Origin: Laetiporus sulphureus 93-53
Taxonomy: Eukaryota; Basidiomycota; Agaricomycetes; Polyporales; Laetiporaceae
NCBI RefSeq assembly: GCF_001632365.1
Contig: NW_024468519.1
Span: 444,831 to 508,830 of the forward strand
DNA length: 64,000 nt
Direction of reading: 5' to 3'
Notes under the pieces: model-generated
Told to the model about the DNA's origin: nothing
The model's database searches: none
What the model saw: the letters and a program-made list of their open reading frames with translations, nothing else
Shown: one piece after another, positions 12,601-23,547 of the stretch
Numbering within the stretch: position 1 is the stretch's first letter
How the letters are laid out: each line of letters opens with the position of its first letter
Translations under genes and position numbers: made by a program

Positions 12601-13797
12601 CATAACAAGCTGCGAGAACGCTACGCTCTTGTACGCAATCTCGACTTCCCCGGCAAGCGTCTCGTTACTTCGCTTTCTGGGAGCTTTGTCGACTCTAGAC
12701 GGGTCGCACTCGAGAAATTTCTTCAGGTGAGACGCTTGACTCTCCGTACCCAAACAGTTCCGACGGTCATTTCACATTTCACAGAGCTTGATTGCTATTC
12801 CGGCTGTGTGCGAGAGCGACGAGCTCCGGAGCTTCTTGTCCCGCGACTCTCCTTTCATCGTCAGCGAATCGGTGGAAAATACAAGTGCCAAAGCTACCAG
12901 TACGAGCCCGAGTAAAGGCCTCGTTCGTTCGGTCTACCAATCCGTTGCCGACAGCATAGACGATATGTTCTTCGGCCCTTCCATGCTGGACGTCATAGTG
13001 CAGCGTCTCACAAGTCAAGCTGCTGAATCTGCTGGCATTGTTGGGAATGGAGTCCATGACGAAGAATTGGTCACTCAGGCTCTGAAGGCTTCAGGCAAGG
13101 CACCTTCTGAGGATACGCTGTTGCAATTACCAGGTGGTCTGAAGCCTCTACCTGGAGAGACGAGCAGCTCGACATTCTCATCTCCCATTTGCGACTTGGT
13201 GCTGTCCATCTTCGAGCTCAACAAGAAGAACAATTGGTTACGAAGGCAGGCTATTGTAATCATATTGCAGCAAGTGTTCGGCGATACCATTGAGCGGTTA
13301 GTGGATCAACTTGCATTCGACCATGCTGAATGCTGATCCTATAGTCTAGGAAATTGAGAGAGACGTTCAATTCCTACGTTGATGAGCCTCATCTGATGTC
13401 ATACATCAACATGTTCAGAGAGGGTTTGTGGCCTGGTGGCAAGCTCAAGGCTCCAGAGCCACCGCGTACGACTGAGGAGAAATTGCGTACACGAGACGAA
13501 GCAAACCGCAAATTGTCTGCGTTGATGCCGGGTCAGTTGAACCGTTATGTATCCGCCTGCGACAGCTGACAACCCCGCCCCACAGACTTGGTTGCCAACA
13601 TGATAGGGCGCTCAAATGCGCGGCGCGGTGCACGAAGAATCTTTGCAGTACTTCAGAATCGACGCTTAAACCAACACCTCCTGTATACTATTGTCGATGA
13701 GGTAGGTGATACATGCATGCTGCGGCTATTATTTACTGACTCGACAATTCTGTGGCAGATTTTCGCTGCTCTATTTCAAGACCAGCCACCACCATAA
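9656..13797 (+). CDS. Mdm1/SNX13-type sorting nexin (PXA-RGS-PX-nexin C)
   Basis: ER-anchored tethering protein related to yeast Mdm1 and animal SNX13/14/19/25, which bridge the ER to the vacuole/lysosome or lipid droplets. The start at 9656 is followed by two adjacent hydrophobic segments (about residues 5-55) that would anchor it in the ER. The PXA domain spans about residues 100-350. An RGS-like segment begins LTNPSSLSYFMEFMDRRQRS near 11190. A long acidic Ser-rich linker and a coiled coil follow (11640-12440). The PX domain is at 12455-12810, with RRYSEFFAMHNKLRE and LDFPGKR. The nexin-C domain is at 13050-13797, ending ALFQDQPPP. About eight introns are present, and the order of all four domains is intact. 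The minus-strand Trm6 gene converges on it from 113 bp away. Confidence 0.92.
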
Positions 13798-13909
13798 TAT
13801 GTAAATGCCCGCATCTTCTCCGCATTCTGCGTGTATTTCCGTGTAGTTATACTAATGTACTATCTTCTTGGACGATATCCAATATTATACCACCTGTGCT
13901 GTCCGACCG

Positions 13910-15828
13910 TCATCTGTCTGTCCTGTTCTCTCCTTGATCCTCGACAACCGGAGCTGGGGTTGATGCTGCCGTTGTATTAGCAGTGGACGATGCAGTTTCG
14001 GTAGTATCGCCGTCTAACTTGGCCCTCTTCGGTTTATGTCTATGTGCCACGATGGACGATGCAGCAGGGTCATCATAGCTGTTGCGTATGATAAGCAAGT
14101 TACATCAACACAAATATGGGATCACTCGCATTTTTGTTGTGTGCAGTATAAAACCCCCAGATCCGGACATGTTCATCAAGGGATGGGTGCGGCCAGGCAG
14201 CACCTGCGAGGGGCATAGTTAGCGTTGGTCGAATAATAACGTCCTTCAGCTTTACCTGGTAACGCCGCATCCAGGGTTCGGTAACTGTAGGCCCTAGATA
14301 CTGAGGGCGATCACGCAACTTGCTCTGTAGGTCCGCGACGATCTGCGATGTGGTCAGAGGGTGCTGCGACGATTCGATAGATTGTACCGAACTTGTATGT
14401 GTGGGCTATGCACAACAATGGACGCTGAACCTGCTAGATATGGAGAGAGCCTCTCAAGCATTGAAAACGGGTCGTATTCGCTTGCAACTACTAGCCTGTA
14501 AACAATACAGATGATATCAGAATGAGCGGCTTGCGATCAAACAGATAGAGAGCGCACGCTTCGAACTCTCCGGCAAAAAGATCTTCTCTGGCCTGCATAA
14601 GAGAGTCAGAGACGACCTTGCGTTTGTTCAGTCTCGATTTCTGTGCATCGGACTTGAACTTTCCTGTAGGCGGCTCAGAAGGTGCCAGGACTGCACTGTG
14701 TAAGCGCTGACGTAGGCTCGGATTCAACGCAGATACTGACTTGGAGTATAGTCTTCGTCAGCTGTCGCCCAATTCAACGAGGACATGACCTGAACAACCT
14801 CTTTCTTGAAGTTCATGTGCACCATCACAGGGTAGGCAGGTGGTGAGTCGACGTCACATATCGTGATGAGTCGGCCAATTCCTACAATGGATGAAGGTGA
14901 AATCGCTTAGGAATTTCCATGCTGGGTGTTCGCAACACTCACCGCCCATGCGTTCTAGGACTCCCGCAACTATCACACCGGATGCATCATCCACGGCCAA
15001 GTACCTCCCTCCCGGACGTATATTCGCCATATTGAGCATCTGGGACAGTGCATCTGAACGGACATCGCGCAGCCTATTCTGGTCCTTATTGAACCAATAT
15101 TCGCAGACGTTGAATATCGTAGGATCCAAAACGGTAAATGATTTTGAATATCTAGATGAAGAACGCCCAATGAGCTCACGGACAAATGAACAATCGCAAA
15201 TTGCATGCTCACTTTGCTTCCTTCCGCTTTTTATATTTCTCCTTACTGTATTCTGTCTTAAGTTCGTAATTTGCATGCTGCTCAATCTGCTTCTTGATAA
15301 TTTCCTATTATGTCTGCTGTCAGACAGAGAGAGATAAAGGCAATCAGGGAGTCACCTACTGAGGCATGCAGACCAGCCTTTTTCAGGGCCTCGATCTCTT
15401 CGGAGGTTAGAGGTTGGACAAACTGGCCGTCATTTATAAGCTCATTTGTCGCATCCGTATCCTCTGTACAATCCCTTTGTCGATGAACCATAAACAGATA
15501 GAGGATTCCTACCTACTTCCTGCAAAGTGCTAGGAGGTACGGCTTTGAGTCTCTTGTCGATTATATCGTATGTCAATCCAAACGGTTGCCCAATCAACTC
15601 GTTAGCATAGAAAGACCCAAACTTTCCTAAGTTCGCGGTGCTGTGGTAAAGTCAGTGGATGGTTTCATCCGTGATCTGAAGTATGGCGCACGAGTCTTTC
15701 TCTAATTTCCACGTTTTCACATCTCCGCTCGGCAATCTAAGCAACAATGTGCAGCCGGCTTGAATGGTGTCTTCCCTTGTGGTGTCAACGGCAGTTGTGC
15801 GAGAAGACCCTTCGCCGAGGTGCATCAT
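13910..15828 (-). CDS. tRNA (adenine58-N1)-methyltransferase non-catalytic subunit Trm6/Gcd10
   Basis: Partner of Trm61 in the nuclear complex that makes m1A58 in tRNAs, including initiator tRNA-Met. The start is the ATG at 15828; the frame extends a little further up only through a non-ATG codon. Visible segments are LLLRLPSGDVKTWKL, NLGKFGSFYANELIGQPFG, EEIEALKKAGLHAS, KYSKSFTVLDPTIFNVCEYW, and RPGGRYLAVDDASGVIVAGV, the degenerate methyltransferase fold lacking a clear SAM loop. After splicing there is RRYQVLPGRTHPLMNMSGSG, a hallmark of the family. The C-terminus is a low-complexity tail rich in Thr, Ala and Pro. Around eight short introns are present. The gene is divergent from She4 across 169 bp, so a bidirectional promoter is likely. 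Confidence 0.92.
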
Positions 15829-15997
15829 GAACAACGGACTCGGACAAGATCGAAATTGATATGAATTTGCACGCTCGATCGACGTGTGACGCTCAGGGCT
15901 CGGCGCTCAGCATACCTCGGAGTTGCTTGCATCGTCGCTAGACTCGTGCCTATCAACATCGCAGCTGTCTGAATGCACATCGTTATCCTCTGTGACG
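15829..15997. promoter_or_regulatory. Short divergent promoter between TRM6 and SHE4
   Basis: Only 169 bp separate the two start codons. Both genes must therefore be transcribed from this interval or from overlapping 5' UTRs. I see no obvious TATA box. Confidence 0.5.
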
Positions 15998-18118
15998 ATG
16001 TCGGAGTCCCTCGGAGAACGGTTGGACGCCATGTTGAAGAGTTCACAAACTGACGCACCAACGACACTCCTCCCAGACGAGCTATCTTGTCTGGTCAGCT
16101 CTTTCTTACCATCTAGCGCACTATCTCTGCGGTCGAAAGCCTATGTTACACTTTCTGCTATCTGTCAAACGTTTCGACTTCCGTCGAAGGCGTCCTCCAC
16201 GAAGCAGCAAGATGCTGCAACGGATGCCATGCAGAGGATATTCGGCCCTCCAATAGTGTCGCAACTCTCGGACACCGTGGAGACGGAAGTCCTTGCAGGC
16301 CTATCATTCCTTGCTGCTCTCTTCGAGGTTGACTGGCAAGTAGCAGCAGCCGTATTTCAGGAGGATGGGGTGCTTGATTCTGTCATGGATGCATTGGACC
16401 TATTCTCCAAATCGCCCCAGATCTCTCGCGCTGTTGCTCAATTGCTCGCGCAAGCCAGTGGCCACAAGTCGTGCCGAGTCATCATCTCATCGCAGCATCT
16501 ACAGTGGCTGTCTGCGAAATCGCGTCAGACTGCCGACGGCGTCCTTCGTGCAGCTGCGGCCGTTGCCCTTGTCAAACTTTCGCGGGGAGCTGGTGCCGAT
16601 GCTACAGAGATTGCAGGCGACCGAAGCGAGACACCCGCAGCGGACGAGGAGGAGCTTGTGAAGTTGATGAGGGGACTTGTGGTTGAGGGTACGGAAACTT
16701 CCTCTCTTGCAGATGCCGTAGAAGGTCTCGCATATATGAGCCCCGACACCGCCGTCAAGGAACAGTTAGCAGACGATCCCTCCTTCCTGAAACGGCTTTT
16801 CTCGGTAGTGCCTCGTCGGAAAGGCCTCGTCATGCATGGTTCTCCTGCTGAGGACACCACGAGATCTCCTCTGTACGGCGTGATTATAATTATCTCAAAC
16901 CTCTGCTGCTACAGACCGCGTCTCACGGAAGAGGAGAACCAGATGGCAAGATTGCGACGGATGGCGAACACCCCAGGCTCTTCCTCCAAACCTTCTGAGG
17001 AAGTCGATCCTCTGGACGATGATGACCATGTACGAATGCGAGGACGCAAGCTCGTACAAGCGGGCGTTCTTGATACTCTCACTGCAGCTGTACGTGCTAC
17101 AGAGAGCCGTGCTGTCAGGCTTGCAGTGGGAAAGAGCCTCCTTAGTCTGGTTGAGGACCACGATAACCGCGGCAAGGTATTGCAGGCAGGCGGGGCGAAA
17201 GCATTGGTGCTTATAATCCAAGAAGTCCTGTCAGTCCCATCCTCGAAGTCGACAACGTCGCAGATGTCGCAGCTGGACGTGTCAGACATTGAGCCAATAC
17301 AAGCTCTCGCAAAGCTGGCAATCACTTCTTCTCCTGTTCAAGTTTTCGGTCCAAACGAGGGAGCTCTTTATGATGCCATTCGTCCGTTCTCAATCATGCT
17401 CATACATCCCAACTCTACCCTACTCCAGCGTTTCGAGGCTCTCATGGCCTTGACAAACTTGGCTTCACAAAGCGGAGAAGTTGCCACCCGGATTGCCCGT
17501 ATGGAGGGCGTTTTGAACAAAGTGGAGCTGCTCATGTTAGAGGAACATACTCTGGTTCGTCGAGCAGCTACGGAACTCATATGCAACCTGATAGGCGGCT
17601 GCGAGGAAGTTTACAATAAGTACGGTGGCGAGAAGTCGTCGGCTTCAAAGTCGAAGTTGCAGGTGCTTGTTGCATTGTGCGACGTTGATGACCTGCAGAC
17701 ACGGCTCGCGGCGTCCGGCGCCATCGCTATTCTAACCTCCTCTCCTGATGCATGCCAGATCCTTATTGAATTGCAGCACGAACGACACCGAGTGCTCCCA
17801 ATCTTAGGCCAGCTCATTGATCCCTCCATTGTCACCGTAGCGGACCAGGGTGACGAAGATGATATCGAGACATCCCCCTTAGAACCCGATCCCGGGCTTG
17901 TGCACCGAGGCGTGATCTGCATACGGAACCTTTTTGACGCCGTGCAAGGCGCCGCTGCGCGGAAAGAAATAGCTATAGAGGCTGATAAAGCGGGAGTAGT
18001 CCAGGCACTGGTCGGTGTCATCAAGAAGTCCCCTGCAAATAGCAACTCGCCTGTACTGCAGCCTACAGCAGGAGTTATTAAGTGGTTATTGGAGAACGGA
18101 ATAGAGATCACCATATGA
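15998..18118 (+). CDS. UNC-45/Cro1/She4-family myosin chaperone
   Basis: Armadillo-repeat protein that folds and stabilises myosin motors, related to yeast She4 and Podospora CRO1. It is a single exon of 706 codons from the ATG at 15998; the frame runs further upstream only from a non-ATG codon. The central region LLAQASGHKSC...AAAAVALVKLSRG and ADAVEGLAYMSPD corresponds to the UNC-45/Cro1/She4 central domain. Regular helical ARM-like repeats continue to the end, for example ALVLIIQEVL, RFEALMALTNLASQ, AATELICNLIGG and ASGAIAILTSS. As in other fungal members, the N-terminal TPR domain of animal UNC-45 is absent. It is unusual here in lacking introns. Its likely client, class I myosin, is encoded 5.4 kb downstream on the same strand. 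Confidence 0.92.
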   Translation: MSESLGERLDAMLKSSQTDAPTTLLPDELSCLVSSFLPSSALSLRSKAYVTLSAICQTFRLPSKASSTKQQDAATDAMQRIFGPPIVSQLSDTVETEVLAGLSFLAALFEVDWQVAAAVFQEDGVLDSVMDALDLFSKSPQISRAVAQLLAQASGHKSCRVIISSQHLQWLSAKSRQTADGVLRAAAAVALVKLSRGAGADATEIAGDRSETPAADEEELVKLMRGLVVEGTETSSLADAVEGLAYMSPDTAVKEQLADDPSFLKRLFSVVPRRKGLVMHGSPAEDTTRSPLYGVIIIISNLCCYRPRLTEEENQMARLRRMANTPGSSSKPSEEVDPLDDDDHVRMRGRKLVQAGVLDTLTAAVRATESRAVRLAVGKSLLSLVEDHDNRGKVLQAGGAKALVLIIQEVLSVPSSKSTTSQMSQLDVSDIEPIQALAKLAITSSPVQVFGPNEGALYDAIRPFSIMLIHPNSTLLQRFEALMALTNLASQSGEVATRIARMEGVLNKVELLMLEEHTLVRRAATELICNLIGGCEEVYNKYGGEKSSASKSKLQVLVALCDVDDLQTRLAASGAIAILTSSPDACQILIELQHERHRVLPILGQLIDPSIVTVADQGDEDDIETSPLEPDPGLVHRGVICIRNLFDAVQGAAARKEIAIEADKAGVVQALVGVIKKSPANSNSPVLQPTAGVIKWLLENGIEITI

Positions 18119-18771
18119 CCAGGTAAGTGAGGAAGTCCTCTTACGAGTGTAGTGTGCTTACACCGAATCGTGTATTTCAAAATAGTTCATGTTCAATAAA
18201 CGTCGCATATTGCATATAGCATAATCTCTGGCTTTGTGTCCTGCTCGTGTTCATCTGTCCTGCAATGCATTGATCGTCCACCTCTTTACGGTTCCGCTCG
18301 CAGGACTAACGAATCTCATGCAGTATCCTATAGCACAATTTCGCCGCTGTTGTACGCTCACAGCGGATGCTTTGACTCTGGAATTTCTGATCGTACATCG
18401 TACGGAATCGCTGCCGGCCCGAATGACCCGTACGTTCCTCCTTCACAGCGCATGTCGCAATACCCCTATCATCGGGTGCTCATTCGTCCGTTGAGCCTAT
18501 CTTCACGCCAGGTTGTCAGTTGCCTCCAGCGCAGGCGAATCGGCGGGCAAAGGAGAGCGACATCATGACACTATAGACAACTGGGATGAGAACGTGAGGC
18601 GGAGTGAAGTTCCGTTGGGTCCCATGATCGATCGAGTGACCTTCTCGTGACCGAGAACGCAATACAATTGTCCGAGCCGAGTCCCCGTCCTATCTAGGAT
18701 CTATGCATTGTAAGCATCATCTACACTTATATTACCTGTATCGACTCTGCGCTACTAGGGATCTCAACATC
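18119..18771. other. Intergenic, nothing recognised
   Basis: This is the SHE4 3' flank and the upstream region of the A-T-R reductase. The motif GAGTGACC...CGTGACCGAG near 18630 contains related GTGACC half-sites. No gene is visible. Confidence 0.5.
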
Positions 18772-21700
18772 ATGCCTGCTTTTACGTTTGTCACGACGTC
18801 CCTCACCGAACTCGTAGCTATCCGAGCTCGTACGTGTCATCCAGGTCCATGTAGCTCACCACGCTAATAAGCGTTTAAGGTGATCAGCCTAATGATGTCG
18901 CCATCTACACTGGAATAGACGAGCCAGGACCCCTTCTGAGACCATTGACGTGAGCGGAGACTTCCATACCTTTGCACGTGAGGCTACAACTGATGCGCAA
19001 ATTGCAGCTACTTGCAGGTCCAACGTGCAGTGGATCGACTGTGCGCTCACTACGCTACTGTCGGGCTGCTACCACCTCTCGGAGAGAATGGATTGCCTCC
19101 ACCGCGAACGATTGCAGTTCTGACGTCTACCGCGATTGATGAAACGCTCCTGGAGATTGCCCTTGCGAAGCTGGGGCTCAGCCCGCTGCTGCTCTCCGTC
19201 AATAATTCGGTTCCAGCAGTCGCTCACCTATGCAAGATTACACAATCAACGCACCTCATATACGGGTCGAAGTTTGTAAATGAAGCACGTGAGGCGCAGA
19301 AGGTATTGGTTGAGAAGGGTTATAACGTGAAAATCGTACCGGATAAACGATTCCCTCTGTGGGGACCAGATGGCGTGGTGAAGGCCAGCATCAAGCCGTT
19401 TCCCGCGGTGCTGCAACCAAGAGACGAGACGGATCGAGTTGCAGTAATTCTGCATTCATCTGGATCAGTGCGTTGTTGTGCGTTGTACTAGTTGTTACGG
19501 TTGACAGCTGACGGTAGAGCATGCGTCCTTACTTAGACTGGTTTTCCCAAGCCCGTCTATGTCACGCATCTAGCGATGATAGCAAATGTCGCTGGCTTCG
19601 TGGGGAAGACCGGGTTCAGTGCTCTTCCCGTCTTCCACGGCTTTGGTCATTACAGCGTGTGCGTATGCACTCCTTCCAGACCATCGTTTCCAAATTCACC
19701 TTTGTTACCTCAGATTCCGTTGCTATTATTCCGGTGTTCCATTCGTTCTCATGCCGCCTTATTTGCCATTGACATCCACGAATATATGCAAGGTCATAAA
19801 GGCAATCCCAGTTCCATGTCCGCTTTTCTTTGCTGTTCCCTACGTCATTAAGGTATAGAACACTATGCTGTGAGCGCGATTGATGCTCAACTCTTTGCAG
19901 CTTCTTGGAGAGACAGAAGAAGGAGTGAATGCTCTTGCGGCCTTCGAAAGCATCACCTTTTCCGGCGCTCCCGTGCCCGTAAGCTCCCTATGTAATTATC
20001 TGTGAAATCCAAGCGTAATTCCATGCTGTTAGGACGACTTGGGCGATCGACTGACCGCAGCTGGAGCCAATCTCAACGCTATATATGGCACGACTGAGGT
20101 AAGGCGTCGTGTTCCGTACGTTGGGTTACATCTCAAGAGCATCCAGACAGGCTCTCTAATCAGATCGACACGCGATTTCAAGAATGACAAAGCATGGAAC
20201 TGGTTGAGGCTTCAGGGGCCTCTGGCGGATTACTTGGTGATGGAGGACCGCGGTTCAAACACGTTCGAGTCCGTTGTCAAAGATGGCTGGCCTGCGAAGA
20301 TCCAATCGAACCGCCCTGACGGGTCGTACGCAACGAAGGATCTCTTCTTGCGGCATCCTGTGCACTCTAACTGGTACAAGTACATTGGGCGGCTGGACGA
20401 CACGCTGGTACAGGTGCTGGGCGAAAAGACGAATCCAGGTAAGTATTTTGAACGCTAATGTCAGATAAACATTGATGGAATGCCAACCCAAAGTACCAAT
20501 CGAGCTCGCCATCCGTGGCAACAGTCGTTATGTGGGGGAGGCGATCGTCTTTGGGGAAGGCAGGCCGCAGGTTGGGTGTCTGATACTTCCCTCAGAGCTC
20601 GGTAAAGACTTGGCGAAGGATCACGAGGCATTCATGGAGAAGGTTTGGTCCGTCATCGAGGACGCAAATGCGCAGGCTCCGACACATTCAAGGATCCTAC
20701 CAGAGATGGTATATATCTTGGAGTACGTCGATCAAGTATTTGTTTACTTGTGCTATATCTAAAGCGGGACGGGACATTACGCTTTGCACAGCTACGGAAC
20801 GACAGTAAGTTGTGGACAACAAATTTTGTGAGAAGCGTCGATGAACTTGGCAATTCAGATTCCCCAAGCCACGAAAATGTCTATTCTCCGGCCAGCGTGC
20901 TACGCGAAGTTTAAAGACATTATAGGTGTGCCGCCAAATCATCTGCAGCATGCTTCTAAACCAAAGTTGGACCTGCAATGCAGACTCAGTATATGACCGC
21001 TTTGAGAACGACTCCCGTGCGACCAAGCTTGATCTCAGCGACTCTGAGCTGGAGGACTTCATCTTAAATGCTATCGCTCAAACGCTCGGAGCGTTGAGGG
21101 CGGCCAATCTAACGAAGACAACTGATCTCTTCGCGTTCGGCGTTGACTCCCTCCAAGCCACACGGATCCGTAACATTTGCCAGAAAGAGTTGGAGCTAAA
21201 TGGTCGGACGCTTGGACAGAACGGTGAGATCATCGTGATAGCACTAAGAGGGCATATCCTGACCTCACATAGTGGTATACGAGAACCCATCAGTTGAGAA
21301 GTAAGTTGCGATCGTTTACCATTTCACTCTCGGACTCACGTCCTTCGCTTCAGGCTTGCTCAGCACATAATCGCCGTACGGTTTGACGGAGATACAGCCA
21401 AGTCCGATGAGGATCAACATTCAACAATGCTCGCTATGATCGAGAGATGGAGCGCGAGATTTGAGCTATCGCAGAAAGCATCTCAGAGTGGCCAAGAGAC
21501 AGTATCCAGCCAGCAGACCATCGTACATGCACAAATCTATATGTCTCTGGATGATGAGCTAAAGTGATACTGTTTAGGTGTTGACAGGAGCAACAGGTTC
21601 CCTCGGCGCGCATATACTCCAGCAGCTCGTCTCACTGCCATCGATATCGCGTGTCATCTGCTTCTCTCGAGCAAAGTCACATGCCGATTCTCTCGCTCGC

Positions 21701-22894
21701 CTGCAGGAATCTCTCGCTATTCGTCGGTTGACTCTGTCGCCGGAGGAATGGACGAAAGTCGAATCATTTGCCGCGAATGTGAATGAGGACAGACTTGGGC
21801 TTTCGTCTGACGTATATTTGAACCTGCTATCCGAGGTTACGACTGTGATACACGTGAGTGACCTTGATGTAAATGAGAAACGGGAATTCATTGCAATACG
21901 CTCATTTAGAATGCCTGGCCGGTGAACTTCAATATGAGCGTCGACTCGTATGATGAGCACATCGGAGGCGCGCTCAACTTGATCAATCTGTGTCTACGGT
22001 CGACGAGGCCCCGGAGACCATCTTTCCTTTTCAGCTCGTCCATCGCTGCTCGGTCGGGGTCCACAGACCCCGTTTGCAACGAAGATTTTCCGTCATCGCC
22101 TGTCACAGCGCTCGGTACCGGATACGGGAGGAGCAAATGGGTTGTAGAGAAGCTATGCGAGCGCGCGGCGCAGGATACATCGATCAGCATAGGCGTACTC
22201 AGAATTGGTCAACTGGTCGGCGATACTGAGAAGTGAGTGCGTTGATACTGTAGTATAACTCGGTACGTTAACTTCTCGGGACAGTGGTGTCTGGAATGAG
22301 ACCGAAGCATGGCCGCTCATGTTCAAATCGGCGAAGGCAACAGGAGTGTTGCCTCGGCTAGACGATGTACGTAGCATCAGCATTGTACGCTATTCTTCGC
22401 CACTAACAGTTTGGCATACAGAAGCCGCAATGGCTGCCTGTGGACACTGCAGGTCGTGCAATCGCGGAAATCGTGACGCAGGTTGAACGGCCCAAGGCGG
22501 CTGTATACCATATCGTCAATCCTAACACGACAGCCAGCTGGGATACGGTCTTGACAGGTTTGAAGCAAGCCGGCGTAGAGTTTGAAGCAGTGAATGGCAC
22601 TGAGTGGCTCGACCGACTGGAGCAGTCAGATGCAGACGGCGAGCGTAACCCAGCCATCAAGCTTTTGGTAAGAGATTATGTCCACACTTCCCAGAGGACG
22701 ACTCATACTGACCATGATATACGCAGCCATATTACCGCAACCGCTTCGGTAGTGCGAGCAAACGGGAGCCTATAAAGTTCAGCGTGGACAAGACGAGCAA
22801 AGTCGCACCGAGTATAGCTAATGCTCCTCTCCTCTCAGAGGAACTCGTCGGCAAGTGGGTGAAGCATTGGCGCGCTGTAGGGTTTTTAGATTGA
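18772..22894 (+). CDS. NRPS-like adenylate-forming reductase (A-T-R)
   Basis: Single-module carboxylic-acid reductase: it adenylates an acid, loads it on a phosphopantetheine arm and releases it by NADPH reduction as an aldehyde or alcohol. The adenylation domain (18772 to about 20900) carries VILHSSGSTGFPKPVYVTH after splicing, NAIYGTTE, and DLFLRHPVHSNWYKYIGRLDD. The carrier domain (about 21000-21300) has FGVDSLQATRIRN, whose Ser is the phosphopantetheine site. The reductase domain (21576-22894) has VLTGATGSLGAHILQQL, the Rossmann loop, and YGRSKWVVEKL, the catalytic Tyr and Lys. It ends KWVKHWRAVGFLD. About 14 short introns are present. No condensation domain is seen. Basidiomycetes have several such enzymes acting on aryl, keto or amino acids; the substrate is unknown, and no other secondary-metabolite gene flanks it. 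Confidence 0.9.
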
Positions 22895-23547
22895 GAAATA
22901 GTTGATTGGAATGGCTGGGCAGTATACACCGGTAGATATGCCCTAATAGCGAGGCGATATGAGTACATACACGTCGGTGACTATGCTTCCTGAAAACAAT
23001 TTCTCCCTCCTCTTGCATCCTATACATTCCTCTGCAGGTGAAGAACTGGCTGAGATCGCGAATAACGACATTGCTCATCGAATAAGCGACAGAATCTGCA
23101 TCCTGAAACGAGATGTAAAGACGGGCAGGCAGAAGAAAGTCTTCGTAGGCTCAGCCATCTTCTTGATTTGCCGGCCTTCTTCACTGGCGAGAGCATTGTG
23201 TGGATGAAAGTGCACCAAGAATGAGAGCTGAAAATCGAAGGTTGAGTCAGGTGTTGTAGCAGGCTGTCCGCTCTCAGTCCGGTGGCGACCGCGCGTGTCC
23301 GATCGTGCGTAGCTCATCGTCACCTCTGTTGCCTACTATCACCCTGCTTTCTCCTTCTGCGTCTCCCAGCTATCCGGTGATCTATTCTATACCGTTTGGA
23401 CGGTTGTTTGTCACCAACAACCCGCGTGGATACCGCACACTAGCAGCCAGGGTGGGACTTGCTGAACGCCCAGTGTCCGTTCTCTAGCTGCATTGCACAT
23501 CTGCACTTGTATCTGAACCCTTGCAGTAATACCGGTCTTCTTGCAAC
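22895..23547. other. Intergenic, upstream of the myosin gene
   Basis: This gap of 653 bp lies between two plus-strand genes and presumably holds the myosin promoter. A pyrimidine-rich stretch occurs near 23340-23370. No coding or RNA feature was recognised. Confidence 0.5.
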
